The position numbers and the translations under genes are program-made. Shown here piece after piece: positions 8,932 through 16,534 of a stretch of DNA of 64,000 nt. Source of the DNA: RGIG6353 sp964650465 (GTDB lineage: Bacteria > Bacillota > Clostridia > Oscillospirales > SIG627); the NCBI GenBank assembly GCA_964650465.1, contig CAZYTA010000009.1, positions 1 through 64,000 of the forward strand, in the 5' to 3' direction. Numbering within the stretch: the stretch's first letter is position 1; each line of letters begins with the position of its first letter. The notes beneath the pieces were generated by a model that made no database searches, had not been told where the DNA came from, and saw nothing but the letters and a program-made list of their open reading frames with translations.

Positions 8932-9528
8932 TTATAAAGTCAAGCGTCCTTCAAGCGCTCTGCTGAGAGTGAGCTCATCGGTATATTCCAGCTCTCCCCC
9001 TGCAGGTATCCCGTAAGCGAGTCTCGAAACGGAAACTCCCAAGGGCTTTATAAGGCGCGAAAGATATAAAGCCGTTGCTTCCCCCTCAACACTTGGAGTC
9101 GTAGCAACAATTATTTCCTTCACTCCGTCATCTATTCGAGACAGAAGCTCCTTTATTGCAAGCTTTTCCGGACCGATATTATCTGACGGAGATATAAGTC
9201 CTCCGAGAACATGGTACAAACCGTTGTACTCATTGACCTTCTCAATGGCGATAATGTCCTTAACGCCTTCCACCACACAAATAACAGCCCTGTTGCGTGT
9301 TTCCGATGAGCAAATAGGACATATCTCGCCGTCACTGATATTATTACAGACACTGCATACCTTGATTTTTTCTTTTGCTTCGGAAATTGCATCTGAAAAC
9401 TCAAGTGCCGTTTCTTTATCCATATCAATAACAGCAAAAGCCATTCTCACAGCTGATTTATAGCCTACACCGGGCAAGCGTCTGAACTGCTCTACAAGCT
9501 TTTCTACAGGTTCAATAAAATTATACAT
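8932..9528 (-). CDS. recR: Recombination mediator RecR
   Basis: RecR forms a clamp that works with RecO and RecF to load RecA on gapped DNA. The 198-residue protein has an N-terminal helix-hairpin-helix (FRRLPGVGYKSAVRMA), a four-cysteine zinc site at C58, C61, C70 and C73, and a Toprim domain beginning ICVVEGVKDI. The C-terminal RLAYGIPAGGELEYTDELTL is the usual RecR ending. It overlaps ybaB by one base in the conserved dnaX-ybaB-recR order. Confidence 0.97.
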   Translation of the reverse strand: MYNFIEPVEKLVEQFRRLPGVGYKSAVRMAFAVIDMDKETALEFSDAISEAKEKIKVCSVCNNISDGEICPICSSETRNRAVICVVEGVKDIIAIEKVNEYNGLYHVLGGLISPSDNIGPEKLAIKELLSRIDDGVKEIIVATTPSVEGEATALYLSRLIKPLGVSVSRLAYGIPAGGELEYTDELTLSRALEGRLTL

Positions 9529-9875
9529 TAAAACATCCCCGGTATATTGAGTGAGCCTGTTATTTTTGACATCTCTTCGGAAGCGGTATCTTCTACGCGC
9601 TTTATCGCCTCGTTCACACCCGCAGTGATAATATCTTCCAAGGTTTCGATATCATCAGGGTCAACAATATCGGGGGCAATAGAAATTGACTTAACTTCTT
9701 TTTTGCCTGTTATAACAATCTTTACCATGCCGCCTCCGGCTGATATTTCGTATTCCTTAGCTTCAAGCTCAGACTGAAGGGTATTCATATCCTCCTGCAT
9801 CTTCTGTGCCTGCTTTATCATGGCATTCATATTCTGAGGACCGCCACCAAATCCCTGAGGTAAACGTGCTTTCAT
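9528..9875 (-). CDS. YbaB/EbfC family nucleoid-associated protein
   Basis: This 115-residue protein is of the YbaB/EbfC family, small dimeric DNA-binding proteins found between dnaX and recR. It begins with a Gly-rich stretch (GFGGGPQNMNAMIKQAQKMQ), has a helical arm rich in Met and Gln, then the conserved GGGMVKIVITGKKEVKSI sheet region and DPDDIETLEDIITAGVNEA helix. In some bacteria it binds and compacts DNA; its role in Clostridia is not established. Confidence 0.92.
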   Translation of the reverse strand: MKARLPQGFGGGPQNMNAMIKQAQKMQEDMNTLQSELEAKEYEISAGGGMVKIVITGKKEVKSISIAPDIVDPDDIETLEDIITAGVNEAIKRVEDTASEEMSKITGSLNIPGMF

Positions 9876-9896
9876 TATTTATCTCCTTATAATTTG

Positions 9897-11456
9897 TTAT
9901 AGTATATCAAGATCGCTGTTAGCATTTTCTGTTTGGGTATCTGTATTACTGCCGACAATCTTTACCGACTCAATGCTCGAATCAAGCTCCTTGGCAACAG
10001 ATAAAGCGGTATCGAGACAATGAGCTGTATTCAGCATCGATGCACCGAATACATCTGTAGTTATAACAAGAACATTCCCTTTCAACGATATTTTTGCTGC
10101 ATCCATGAAGAACTTATTCATGGGCTCTTTTTCACCGAATTTTCTCACAAAGTCACTGACATGCTCAAAAACATCTTTATTTGATTTAGAAGCCTTTGGC
10201 TGCTGAGATTCAGGAGCTTTTTCTTTCTTGGGCTCGGATGGTTTATTTTCAACCTTAGGAGTTTCCACGACCCCGTCAACCGTTTCCGAAACAGGTTCAA
10301 CCTTTACACCGTGCTTGAGCGCATCCTCGAGTCTTGATATTCTGTCGGACAAAGCATCAACACTCAAAACCGATGAAGGAGATGTCATTTTAATTATTGT
10401 AATTTCCGCAGTTACTTTTTTATTTATTCCAAAAACATCCGGTGAATTAATAAACTGCTTTAATTCGTCTATAAAGAAATTAAGAGTATCGTTTGAAATT
10501 ATATCCGCAATTTCGTTAAGCCTTTGAAGCTCACCCTCGGTACAGTTTACAAACCTTGTAGGCGAAGCAACATTTTTTACAACAAGAGTATCACGGCAAA
10601 TAGACAGAAGCTCAAAGAAGCAAGATGAAATATCGCCGTTCTTTTCATAGAGCTCATTGACAATCGCTATTGCACGGACCGTGTTTTGCTTTGAGCAGGA
10701 ATAAAGAAGCTCAATCAGCTGTTCTCTGTTAGACAGTCCAAGCAGATTAATAACATACTCAGCTGTTATAAAACCACCTTTCGATGCACAAGATTCCAAA
10801 AGGCTGAGTGCATCACGCATAGCACCATCCGAAAGATTTGCGATAACGGAAGCCGCCTCACGCTCCATATTAATTCCCTCTTCAGAGCATATGTGCATAA
10901 TTCTGTCTACAATCTTTTCTTTTTTAATTCTGGAAAAGTCAAACCGTTGGCAACGAGACATAATAGTTGCGGGAACCTTTTGAAGCTCGGTGGTAGCAAG
11001 AATAAACACAGCATGCTGAGGGGGCTCCTCCAAGGTTTTCAGAAGAGCATTGAATGCCTGCATAGTAAGCATGTGGACCTCGTCGACTATGTAGACTCTT
11101 TTTTTCATAGAAGACGGAGGATATACAACCTCATCGCAAAGAGTTCTTATATCGTCAACTCTGTTATTGGAAGCGGCATCAAGCTCTACCACATCAACAG
11201 CCGTACCATTATTAATCTGACGGCAAGACTCACATTCATTGCACGGATTTCCGTTTTTTAAATCTGTGCAATTAGCCGCCTTGGCAAGGAGCTTTGCACA
11301 AGTAGTTTTTCCGGTACCACGGGAACCGCAGAAAATATATGCATGAGATAGCTTGTCATTTTCTGTCTGATACTGCAAAACAGAAGTTATATGCTCCTGC
11401 CCCACAACATCCGAAAATGTTTGCGGTCTCCACTTACGGTAAAGTGCCTGATACAT
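9897..11456 (-). CDS. dnaX: DNA polymerase III subunit gamma/tau
   Basis: DnaX is the clamp-loader ATPase subunit. From the start at 11456 the protein is 519 residues and begins MYQALYRKWRPQTFSDVVGQ, the canonical N-terminus; AAGGAG lies 8 bases upstream, and the longer frame to 11519 runs into the SRP RNA and is rejected. Walker A GSRGTGKT is at 44-51, zinc cysteines at 63, 72, 75 and 78, Walker B VDEVHML near 120 and the SRC motif MSRCQRF near 165. A charged Pro/Lys/Glu-rich linker near 400 leads to the tau-type C-terminal domain. I saw no strong A6 frameshift site for a gamma form. Confidence 0.97.
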   Translation of the reverse strand: MYQALYRKWRPQTFSDVVGQEHITSVLQYQTENDKLSHAYIFCGSRGTGKTTCAKLLAKAANCTDLKNGNPCNECESCRQINNGTAVDVVELDAASNNRVDDIRTLCDEVVYPPSSMKKRVYIVDEVHMLTMQAFNALLKTLEEPPQHAVFILATTELQKVPATIMSRCQRFDFSRIKKEKIVDRIMHICSEEGINMEREAASVIANLSDGAMRDALSLLESCASKGGFITAEYVINLLGLSNREQLIELLYSCSKQNTVRAIAIVNELYEKNGDISSCFFELLSICRDTLVVKNVASPTRFVNCTEGELQRLNEIADIISNDTLNFFIDELKQFINSPDVFGINKKVTAEITIIKMTSPSSVLSVDALSDRISRLEDALKHGVKVEPVSETVDGVVETPKVENKPSEPKKEKAPESQQPKASKSNKDVFEHVSDFVRKFGEKEPMNKFFMDAAKISLKGNVLVITTDVFGASMLNTAHCLDTALSVAKELDSSIESVKIVGSNTDTQTENANSDLDIL

Positions 11457-11477
11457 TGTTAAACTCCTTTTAAAACA

Positions 11478-11776
11478 CAAGATACGAAGTAAGACCATGC
11501 ACCTCGAATCGAAACACAAATATATCCGTTATCTTACTTCGAAGCTCAGAACAGGCTTCCTTGTGGCACATTAAATAAACTGCTTAATGCTGCTTGGTTC
11601 CCCACCTGACATGTTTCACAGCCTTTAATTGCACAAGACCCATCCGTCAACACCCCTCCGTAAGAGCAGCAACACATATGCATCCCTCAACGTAGGAATT
11701 CACCCCTGCTATAGCGGATTGCAGGTAACAAGGCGCCGCTGTCTCCCCGGATAGCATGGTCTTAGTTCGTATCTTG
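11478..11776 (-). ncRNA. ffs: Signal recognition particle RNA, long Gram-positive type
   Basis: The RNA component of SRP, which binds Ffh and targets nascent membrane and secreted proteins. On the minus strand the ends pair (AAGATACGAA...TTCGTATCTT, with ACCATGC/GCATGGT inside), and the helix 8 apex reads GTCAGGTGGGGAACCAAGCA, followed by GCATTAAGCAG. The usual apex is TCC-GGAA-GGA; here the tetraloop GGAA is kept while the flanking pairs are swapped to TGG/CCA, a compensated change. The length of about 300 bases and the 5' part upstream of helix 8 indicate an Alu domain as in Bacillus scRNA. It lies directly upstream of dnaX, as in Bacillus. Ends are approximate. Confidence 0.93.
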
Positions 11777-11788
11777 TATAAAAATCAC

Positions 11789-12427
11789 TTACTTAGTTCC
11801 GAAAATTCTGTCACCTGCATCACCGAGTCCGGGCAAAATATATGAGTGCGAATTAAGCTCTCTGTCCAGAGCGGCAGCATATACCTGCACATCGGGATGT
11901 GCGGTAAGTACAGCCTCAACACCCTCGGGTGCGGCAACAATATTCATCATTTTAATATGCTTAACCCCTGAATTTTTCAACAGGTCAATGGCTGCAATAG
12001 CAGAACCTCCCGTTGCAAGCATAGGGTCAATTATTATTGCAATTCTCTCTGATATATCCTGAGGAAGCTTGCAATAATAAGTAACGGGAAGCGCCGTCTC
12101 GGGGTCACGGTAGAGACCGATGTGTCCCACCTTTGCCGCCGGTATAAGTGTAAGAATGCCGGGCTCCATACCGAGACCTGCTCGCAGTATGGGAATAATA
12201 GCAAGCTTTTTGCCGGCTATTGCCTTTGCAGTCATCTTTTCAAGAGGTGTTTCTATTTCCACATCCTCCAGAGGAAGGTCTCTTGTTGCTTCATAAGCAA
12301 CAAGCATTGCAATCTCGCTGACAAGCTCTCTGAACTCCTTGCAGCCGGTTTCAATACTTCTGAGAATTGAAAGCTTGTGCTGAATAAGCGGATGGTCACA
12401 GACCGTAAAATTATCGTATTCTTTCAT
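11789..12427 (-). CDS. upp: Uracil phosphoribosyltransferase
   Basis: Upp salvages uracil to UMP with PRPP. The 212-residue protein has the type I PRTase PRPP loop IIDPMLATGGSAIAAID near residue 130, the RAGLGM segment near 80 and the uracil-binding C-terminus YILPGLGDAGDRIFGTK. AAGAGG precedes the start. The stop is only 13 bases from the predicted 5' end of the SRP RNA, so SRP RNA is either processed from a upp transcript or has a promoter inside upp. The leader contains a copy of the dispersed element described at 12472-12566. Confidence 0.97.
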   Translation of the reverse strand: MKEYDNFTVCDHPLIQHKLSILRSIETGCKEFRELVSEIAMLVAYEATRDLPLEDVEIETPLEKMTAKAIAGKKLAIIPILRAGLGMEPGILTLIPAAKVGHIGLYRDPETALPVTYYCKLPQDISERIAIIIDPMLATGGSAIAAIDLLKNSGVKHIKMMNIVAAPEGVEAVLTAHPDVQVYAAALDRELNSHSYILPGLGDAGDRIFGTK

Positions 12428-12471
12428 TTAACTGTCCTCTTTATTTATTTACTTACCGTAATTTTGCACAC

Positions 12472-12566
12472 AAAGCAACCTCGCCGTTTCACAATGTTGC
12501 TGTTTACGCATGGTTTTGATAGGCGAGCATTGTCAGCGGTCACCGACCGCTTTCTCATTGTTGGTA
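12472..12566. repeat. Dispersed GGCGAG/CTCGCC element, copy A
   Basis: CTCGCC at 12480-12485 and GGCGAG at 12532-12537 bracket about 45 bases and could pair; they are followed by a hairpin, AGCGGTCAccGACCGCT (12554-12538 region), and TTTCT. The right half (GATAGGCGAGCA-TGTCAGCGGTCA) is nearly identical to the reverse complement of 48582-48615. Here the element lies in the predicted 5' leader of upp, antisense to it. Confidence 0.75.
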
Positions 12567-12568
12567 TA

Positions 12569-12597
12569 AGTATATCATAAAAAAATGAATTTGGCAA
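12569..12597 (-). promoter_or_regulatory. Promoter for upp
   Basis: On the minus strand TTGCCA (12597-12592), a 17-base spacer and TATACT (12574-12569) form a good vegetative promoter just after the rpiB stop. Transcription from it would produce a 5' leader of about 135 bases containing the dispersed element. Confidence 0.6.
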
Positions 12598-12614
12598 TAT
12601 CGAAATCAGAAAAT

Positions 12615-13046
12615 TTACAGTATTTTATCGTAAAGTTCTACTCTTCTGCGGTGACGTCCGCCCTCAAACTCGGTATTAAGGAAAATTTCCAGATTATAGA
12701 GTATTGCTTCGACACCCATGGTACGTCCCCCGAAACAGATAACATTGGCATTGTTGTGAAGTCTTGAAAATTTCACACTGTAGCTGTCGTTGGTACAAAT
12801 AGCACGAACTCCCTCTGTTTTATTAGCGCAGAGCATCATACCGAGACCTGTACCGCAGATAAGAATTCCCTTATCAGCTTTTCCTTCAGCAACTGCACCT
12901 GCAACCTTTTTTGCGTAAATGGGATAGTCAACAGAAGCATTACTGTCGGAACCGTAATCCGTAAATTCAATTCCCTTTTCGGAAAGATATTTTTTTATCT
13001 CTTCCTTAACCTCAAAACCACCGTGATCACATCCGATTGCTATCAT
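12615..13046 (-). CDS. rpiB: Ribose-5-phosphate isomerase B
   Basis: RpiB interconverts ribulose 5-phosphate and ribose 5-phosphate in the pentose phosphate pathway; Rpe, acting on the same pool, is at 34650. The 143-residue protein has GCDHGGFEVKEEI at 5-17 and ICGTGLGMMLCANK near 68, the phosphate and catalytic cysteine loops of the RpiB/LacAB family. It follows tsaB by 4 bases in what looks like a tsaE-tsaB-rpiB operon, where rimI and tsaD would be more usual. Confidence 0.95.
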   Translation of the reverse strand: MIAIGCDHGGFEVKEEIKKYLSEKGIEFTDYGSDSNASVDYPIYAKKVAGAVAEGKADKGILICGTGLGMMLCANKTEGVRAICTNDSYSVKFSRLHNNANVICFGGRTMGVEAILYNLEIFLNTEFEGGRHRRRVELYDKIL

Positions 13047-13050
13047 TTTA

Positions 13051-13767
13051 TTACTCCTTATTATTAACTCTCTCCGCTTGTGAAGTTCTCAGGTAAAGCG
13101 GAGCAATTTTATTAACATCCTCATATTCGCCCTTTAAATAAAGGCGATATCCCAGCTTGCCCACCGAAACGGCGTTTTGTCTCAAAATAAGCTGAGGAGC
13201 AAGCACTGAAGCAACTCCCCTATCACGGGAACAAAGATATTCATGAAGCTTTTCGGCACCGTCTCCGTTTATCAAAAGCTTGCTGCCGAGGTCTCTTACC
13301 TCTTCCTCAAGCTCTTCGCAAGATATAGGTCTGTCCTCGGTAAGACGAGTAAGCTCATTTCCGTCATAGGCAAACAATGCATTATACAGCTCGTTTCTTC
13401 TCGCATCCATAGAAGGTGCAATAATTACCCTGTCAAAAGAATCAACAGAAAGCATTCTGAAATTCTCAGCAAGAGCCTCAAGGGCAGAAACACCTACCAC
13501 AGGAAGCTTTTTAGCATACGCAAGTCCCTTTGCCGTTGCAATTCCTATACGCACTCCGGTAAAAGAGCCCGGTCCCTTCGATACCGATATGAGCTCTATA
13601 TCATCAACAGAATATCCTGAATTTTTTAACATCTCATCTATCATCGGAAGTATTTTTTCACTGTGTGTAAGCTTATTATGCACACTTGAAGATGCAATTA
13701 CACATTCACCGTCAAGTAAAGCTACACTTGCCGTAACAGCAGTTGTATCAAGCGCAAGTATAATCAT
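13051..13767 (-). CDS. tsaB: tRNA t6A biosynthesis protein TsaB
   Basis: TsaB is the scaffold of the TsaD-TsaB-TsaE complex that transfers the threonylcarbamoyl group onto A37 of ANN-decoding tRNAs. The 238-residue protein starts with the ASKHA fold segment MIILALDTTAVTASVALL and has SVSKGPGSFTGVRIGIATAKGLAY near residue 62, the diagnostic TsaB block. The start overlaps the tsaE stop by 4 bases (ATGA), so the two are translationally coupled. Confidence 0.94.
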   Translation of the reverse strand: MIILALDTTAVTASVALLDGECVIASSSVHNKLTHSEKILPMIDEMLKNSGYSVDDIELISVSKGPGSFTGVRIGIATAKGLAYAKKLPVVGVSALEALAENFRMLSVDSFDRVIIAPSMDARRNELYNALFAYDGNELTRLTEDRPISCEELEEEVRDLGSKLLINGDGAEKLHEYLCSRDRGVASVLAPQLILRQNAVSVGKLGYRLYLKGEYEDVNKIAPLYLRTSQAERVNNKE

Positions 13768-14213
13768 TTTATCAACTCCACTGTGATTTCTCTTTGGTTA
13801 TCATCACTGCATTTCAATATTGTAACCTTCCAATAGCTGTCAGGCAAAGCATAAGGAATGTTCTCGCTCCACTCTGTAACGATAATTCCTGTGTCAAGAT
13901 AATCGTAAAAACCTACCGAAAACAGGTCATCGTCATCCGTGACGCGATACATATCAAAATGATAAAGCTTCTTGTTTTCAAAGGAATAATTATTAACAAT
14001 ATTATATGTCGGACTTGTAACAACCGCCTCAGAGTCAAAGTACGATACCATACCTCTGACAAAAGCAGTTTTGCCGGCGCCCAGATCTCCGTACAAGGCA
14101 ACAAATGCAGGATATCCGATTATGTCCATCAATTCCTTGCCTGCATTTTCAGTCTCACAAGGAGATAAAGTAATATACCTTTTTACTAACACTTGCATTT
14201 CCCCGAAAAACAT
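13764..14213 (-). CDS. tsaE: tRNA t6A biosynthesis ATPase TsaE
   Basis: TsaE is the P-loop ATPase that drives turnover of the t6A synthase. Walker A GDLGAGKTAFVRGM lies near residue 42, followed by SPTYNIVNNY and the YHFDMYR segment typical of the family. The first ATG at 14213 lacks a ribosome binding site; an ATG at 14198 or a GTG at 14192 (7 bases after GGGGA) may be the real start, removing 5 or 7 residues. Confidence 0.93.
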   Translation of the reverse strand: MFFGEMQVLVKRYITLSPCETENAGKELMDIIGYPAFVALYGDLGAGKTAFVRGMVSYFDSEAVVTSPTYNIVNNYSFENKKLYHFDMYRVTDDDDLFSVGFYDYLDTGIIVTEWSENIPYALPDSYWKVTILKCSDDNQREITVELIK

Positions 14214-14250
14214 TATATTAATTACACAGTAACCACTGTATTTTCGTATA

Positions 14251-14279
14251 ATTTTATCATAATTTCACCGGATTGTCAA
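14251..14279 (-). promoter_or_regulatory. Promoter for tsaE-tsaB-rpiB
   Basis: Minus strand TTGACA (14279-14274), 17 bases, TAAAAT (14256-14251): a near-consensus vegetative promoter about 40-60 bases upstream of the tsaE start candidates and divergent from the plus-strand promoter at 14318. Confidence 0.75.
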
Positions 14280-14317
14280 TTATTTCTCTGTATTAAAAAA
14301 TATTTATTTGAAAACTA

Positions 14318-14346
14318 TTGATTTTTACTAATTTTGGTGTTAAAAT
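14318..14346 (+). promoter_or_regulatory. Promoter for the NagB-like gene
   Basis: TTGATT (14318-14323), a 17-base spacer and TAAAAT (14341-14346), 39 bases before the start codon of the NagB-like gene, whose AAAGGAG lies in the leader. Confidence 0.7.
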
Positions 14347-14385
14347 CTAAAAGTAAACAAAATATATTTTACAAAGGAGATTGCT

Positions 14386-15336
14386 ATGAACTTTTTATCT
14401 ACAGTTGACGGCTCATTGCTCGATGGATTCTATCCCGCAGGATGGGATATGGCAAAAATCGACGCTTGCTGTTCTAACCCTCCCGAATCAATCGAAGAAA
14501 GACAGGATTTCTGGCACAAGGATTTCGGTCTCAAGTGCGCTGAGAACGTATACGAATTTGATATGATTCTCGGTCACGAAATCGCTCTTGAAATCAAGAA
14601 CTGCCGTGACGAAGGCAGAAAGCTTGCTATGATTCTTCCCGTTGGACCTATGGGTATGTACAGATGGGCTGTTTACTTCCTTAAGGCATGGAATGTAAAG
14701 TGTGACCATGTTTACGGCTTCAACATGGATGAGTGGGCTGACGGCGACGGAAACACACTTGACCCCAAGAATGAAGGTTCTTTCCAGAATGCTATGGAAG
14801 GTGCTTTCTACGGTCCTCTCGGTGAGCTTACAGTTCCCGTTGAGCAGAGAAACTTTGCTACCAAGACAAACCTTCCTACATATCCCGAAAAGATTGCAGC
14901 TCTTAAGGCTGAGGGTGCTAAACTTGTTACCGTTTTCGGTATCGGCCGTATGATGCACATTGCTTTCTGGGAGCCTCACTTTGCAGCTGAATTCAATACA
15001 GTTGAAGAGTGGAAGAACAACTATTACCGTATCGGTGCTAAGCTTCATCCTCTTACAATAGAGCAGAACGCTATCACAAGCTTCAAGAGCCGTACAACTC
15101 TTGTTCCTTGCCGTGCTAACACCATAGGCCCCGGTCTCTTCCTTCAGTCTGACAAGATCATCGGCGGATGCGACGGTGCTCTTTCAAGAGGAATGCAGTG
15201 GCAGGGTATGTCTCTCTGGACAACTCTCAGATACGGTCCTTGCACATGGATTCCCTCTTCCTTTATGCCTACACTCCCCGGTGTTATCGTATACCTCAAG
15301 GAGCTTGCAGGTCCTCTCACAGCAGAGTGCAACTAA
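14386..15336 (+). CDS. NagB/6-phosphogluconolactonase-superfamily protein (glucosamine-6-phosphate isomerase-like)
   Basis: The 316-residue protein resembles glucosamine-6-phosphate deaminases: VYGFNMDEW near residue 107 matches the NagB FNMDEY segment with its catalytic Asp, and GIGRMMHIAFWEP near 185 matches GIGxDGHIAFNEP. In the second motif the Asp-Gly pair is Met-Met, so one catalytic acid of NagB is absent although the His and Glu remain. The protein is also longer than NagB, with an extra N-terminus. An AAAGGAG site 6 bases upstream, a good promoter, its own terminator and codon use concentrated on a few preferred codons suggest strong expression. NagA is encoded at 39319, unlinked. 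The exact sugar phosphate substrate is uncertain. Confidence 0.75.
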   Translation: MNFLSTVDGSLLDGFYPAGWDMAKIDACCSNPPESIEERQDFWHKDFGLKCAENVYEFDMILGHEIALEIKNCRDEGRKLAMILPVGPMGMYRWAVYFLKAWNVKCDHVYGFNMDEWADGDGNTLDPKNEGSFQNAMEGAFYGPLGELTVPVEQRNFATKTNLPTYPEKIAALKAEGAKLVTVFGIGRMMHIAFWEPHFAAEFNTVEEWKNNYYRIGAKLHPLTIEQNAITSFKSRTTLVPCRANTIGPGLFLQSDKIIGGCDGALSRGMQWQGMSLWTTLRYGPCTWIPSSFMPTLPGVIVYLKELAGPLTAECN

Positions 15337-15352
15337 TACATATTTGTATTTT

Positions 15353-15382
15353 ATATGCGGACAGAAATGTCCGCATATTTTT
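15353..15382 (+). terminator. Intrinsic terminator of the NagB-like gene
   Basis: Perfect 10-bp stem ATATGCGGAC/GTCCGCATAT with loop AGAAAT, followed by TTTTA. Confidence 0.9.
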
Positions 15383-15383
15383 A

Positions 15384-15428
15384 TCTACAAGGAAATTGCA
15401 TTGAATTAATCTCGCCGTTTTACCTTGT
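15384..15428. repeat. Dispersed GGCGAG/CTCGCC element, truncated copy B
   Basis: These 45 bases are the exact reverse complement of 48635-48679. The shared segment contains TTGCATTGAATTAATCTCGCC. The copy has only the left half of the element; the GGCGAG partner and the AGCGGTCA hairpin are missing. It sits directly behind the terminator of the NagB-like gene. Confidence 0.85.
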
Positions 15429-15477
15429 CGTGGTATACTCATAAGATTACGGCAGGGTGTTACTTTCCTAATATATC

Positions 15478-15513
15478 AAAAAGCCTACATACCAATTACG
15501 GATATGTAGGCTT
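15478..15513 (-). terminator. Intrinsic terminator of the SGNH hydrolase gene
   Basis: On the minus strand AAGCCTACATA and TATGTAGGCTT form an 11-bp stem with an 11-base loop, followed by TTTGA. It lies 10 bases after the stop of the 15523 gene. Confidence 0.8.
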
Positions 15514-15522
15514 TATATTAAT

Positions 15523-16470
15523 CTATATAGCGTGTGTTCTGATGTAATCAAGAATAACGTTGAAACCTTCTTTGGAAATGTGGATACCGTCGCCGTTGCA
15601 ATAATTGTCGTTAAGATATCCCTTTTCATTTACAAGAGCTGTAATGGTATTGAGATAATAAATACCGTTTTCACTTGCAAGTTGTGCTATCCACGAATTT
15701 GCACGGTTAATCTTTTCCATACTTATGGATTCAACATACTGATAGTAATCGCAAACAGGATAAATAGACTGTAGTATTATGCTTGTATCGGGAGATTCCT
15801 TTTTAACTGCATCAATAAGACCTTGATAATACTTCTTAAAGTCCTTTTCAGTCAGGCTGGAAACGCCGTTGACACCCAGTGTAAGCACTACTTTATCGGG
15901 GCGTTTGATTGCAACAGCATCGGCTATGAGCATTTCGCTGTCATCCTCGGGGTAAACAATGTTTTCTGTCAACAGATTCCACATGGCAAGAGTACCGCTT
16001 TTTGGTGTCCATACCTGTGTGGTTTCCTTTCCTCCCTCAAGGACTGCATAAAACGCCATACCGTGTGTTGTTGAGTCGCCGATGAAAATTATATCGTTGA
16101 TATAGTCCTGCCCTGCATCCTCGCTGCTGTCAAGCACGGCATCGGGATACATTTCAAGAAGCTGTGCATGAGTATACACCGGCTTTGGCGCATCGGAAGT
16201 GAAAACAGTTTTGTCCTCCTCAGGTGTCTCAAGGATTGAAGTATCCGCCTCGGAAGGAGGGGTTATCTCCGGAGGTTCGGCAGTCTGACCGCTATCGGTA
16301 CTATCATCGTTTCCCGGTTCGGAAGGTGTAACTGTTTCTACCGTTTCGGGGTCATCGGGCTTGTCATTGTCAATTGTGCCCACTATAAGCACAAGTGCCC
16401 AGATGAAAACAGCAATAACAACAGCAACACAAACTACGGGAAATATTCTTAATTTTCTTTTCTTAGCCAT
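15523..16470 (-). CDS. Membrane-anchored SGNH/GDSL-family hydrolase
   Basis: The 315-residue protein has a Lys/Arg-rich start (MAKKRKLRIF), one hydrophobic segment at about 8-31, and then a Pro/Glu/Thr/Asp-rich low-complexity linker (about 35-95) that would cross the wall. The rest is an SGNH esterase domain: block I FIGDSTTHG near 130 with the nucleophile Ser, block III LGVNGVSS near 198 and block V DGIHIS near 294 with the Asp-His pair. Block II Gly is less clear. Such enzymes act as O-acetylesterases or lipases on envelope or plant polysaccharide substrates; the target here is unknown. It is a single gene with its own terminator. Confidence 0.82.
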   Translation of the reverse strand: MAKKRKLRIFPVVCVAVVIAVFIWALVLIVGTIDNDKPDDPETVETVTPSEPGNDDSTDSGQTAEPPEITPPSEADTSILETPEEDKTVFTSDAPKPVYTHAQLLEMYPDAVLDSSEDAGQDYINDIIFIGDSTTHGMAFYAVLEGGKETTQVWTPKSGTLAMWNLLTENIVYPEDDSEMLIADAVAIKRPDKVVLTLGVNGVSSLTEKDFKKYYQGLIDAVKKESPDTSIILQSIYPVCDYYQYVESISMEKINRANSWIAQLASENGIYYLNTITALVNEKGYLNDNYCNGDGIHISKEGFNVILDYIRTHAI

Positions 16471-16490
16471 AATTATCCTCCCTTAAGATT

Positions 16491-16524
16491 AAAAAACATG
16501 CCCGTGCTTGAGACACGGGCATGA
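16491..16524 (-). terminator. Intrinsic terminator of ispH-rpsA
   Basis: Perfect 10-bp GC-rich stem CATGCCCGTG/CACGGGCATG with a 7-base loop; on the minus strand it is followed by TTTTTT. It ends the flavoprotein-cmk-plsC-ispH/rpsA operon. Confidence 0.93.
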
Positions 16525-16534
16525 GTATTAACAA

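Noticed and set aside
10180..10260. Programmed frameshift site in dnaX
   Set aside because: The A-rich stretch encoding PKKEKAPE lacks a proper A-AAA-AAG heptamer and a clear downstream stem.
11457..11519. Extended N-terminus of DnaX
   Set aside because: These 21 residues are read from the 3' part of the SRP RNA and dnaX leader; DnaX starts canonically at MYQALYRKWRP with AAGGAG upstream.
12428..12614. PyrR attenuator in the upp leader
   Set aside because: I could not find a PyrR-type anti-antiterminator consensus; the structure is explained by the dispersed element.
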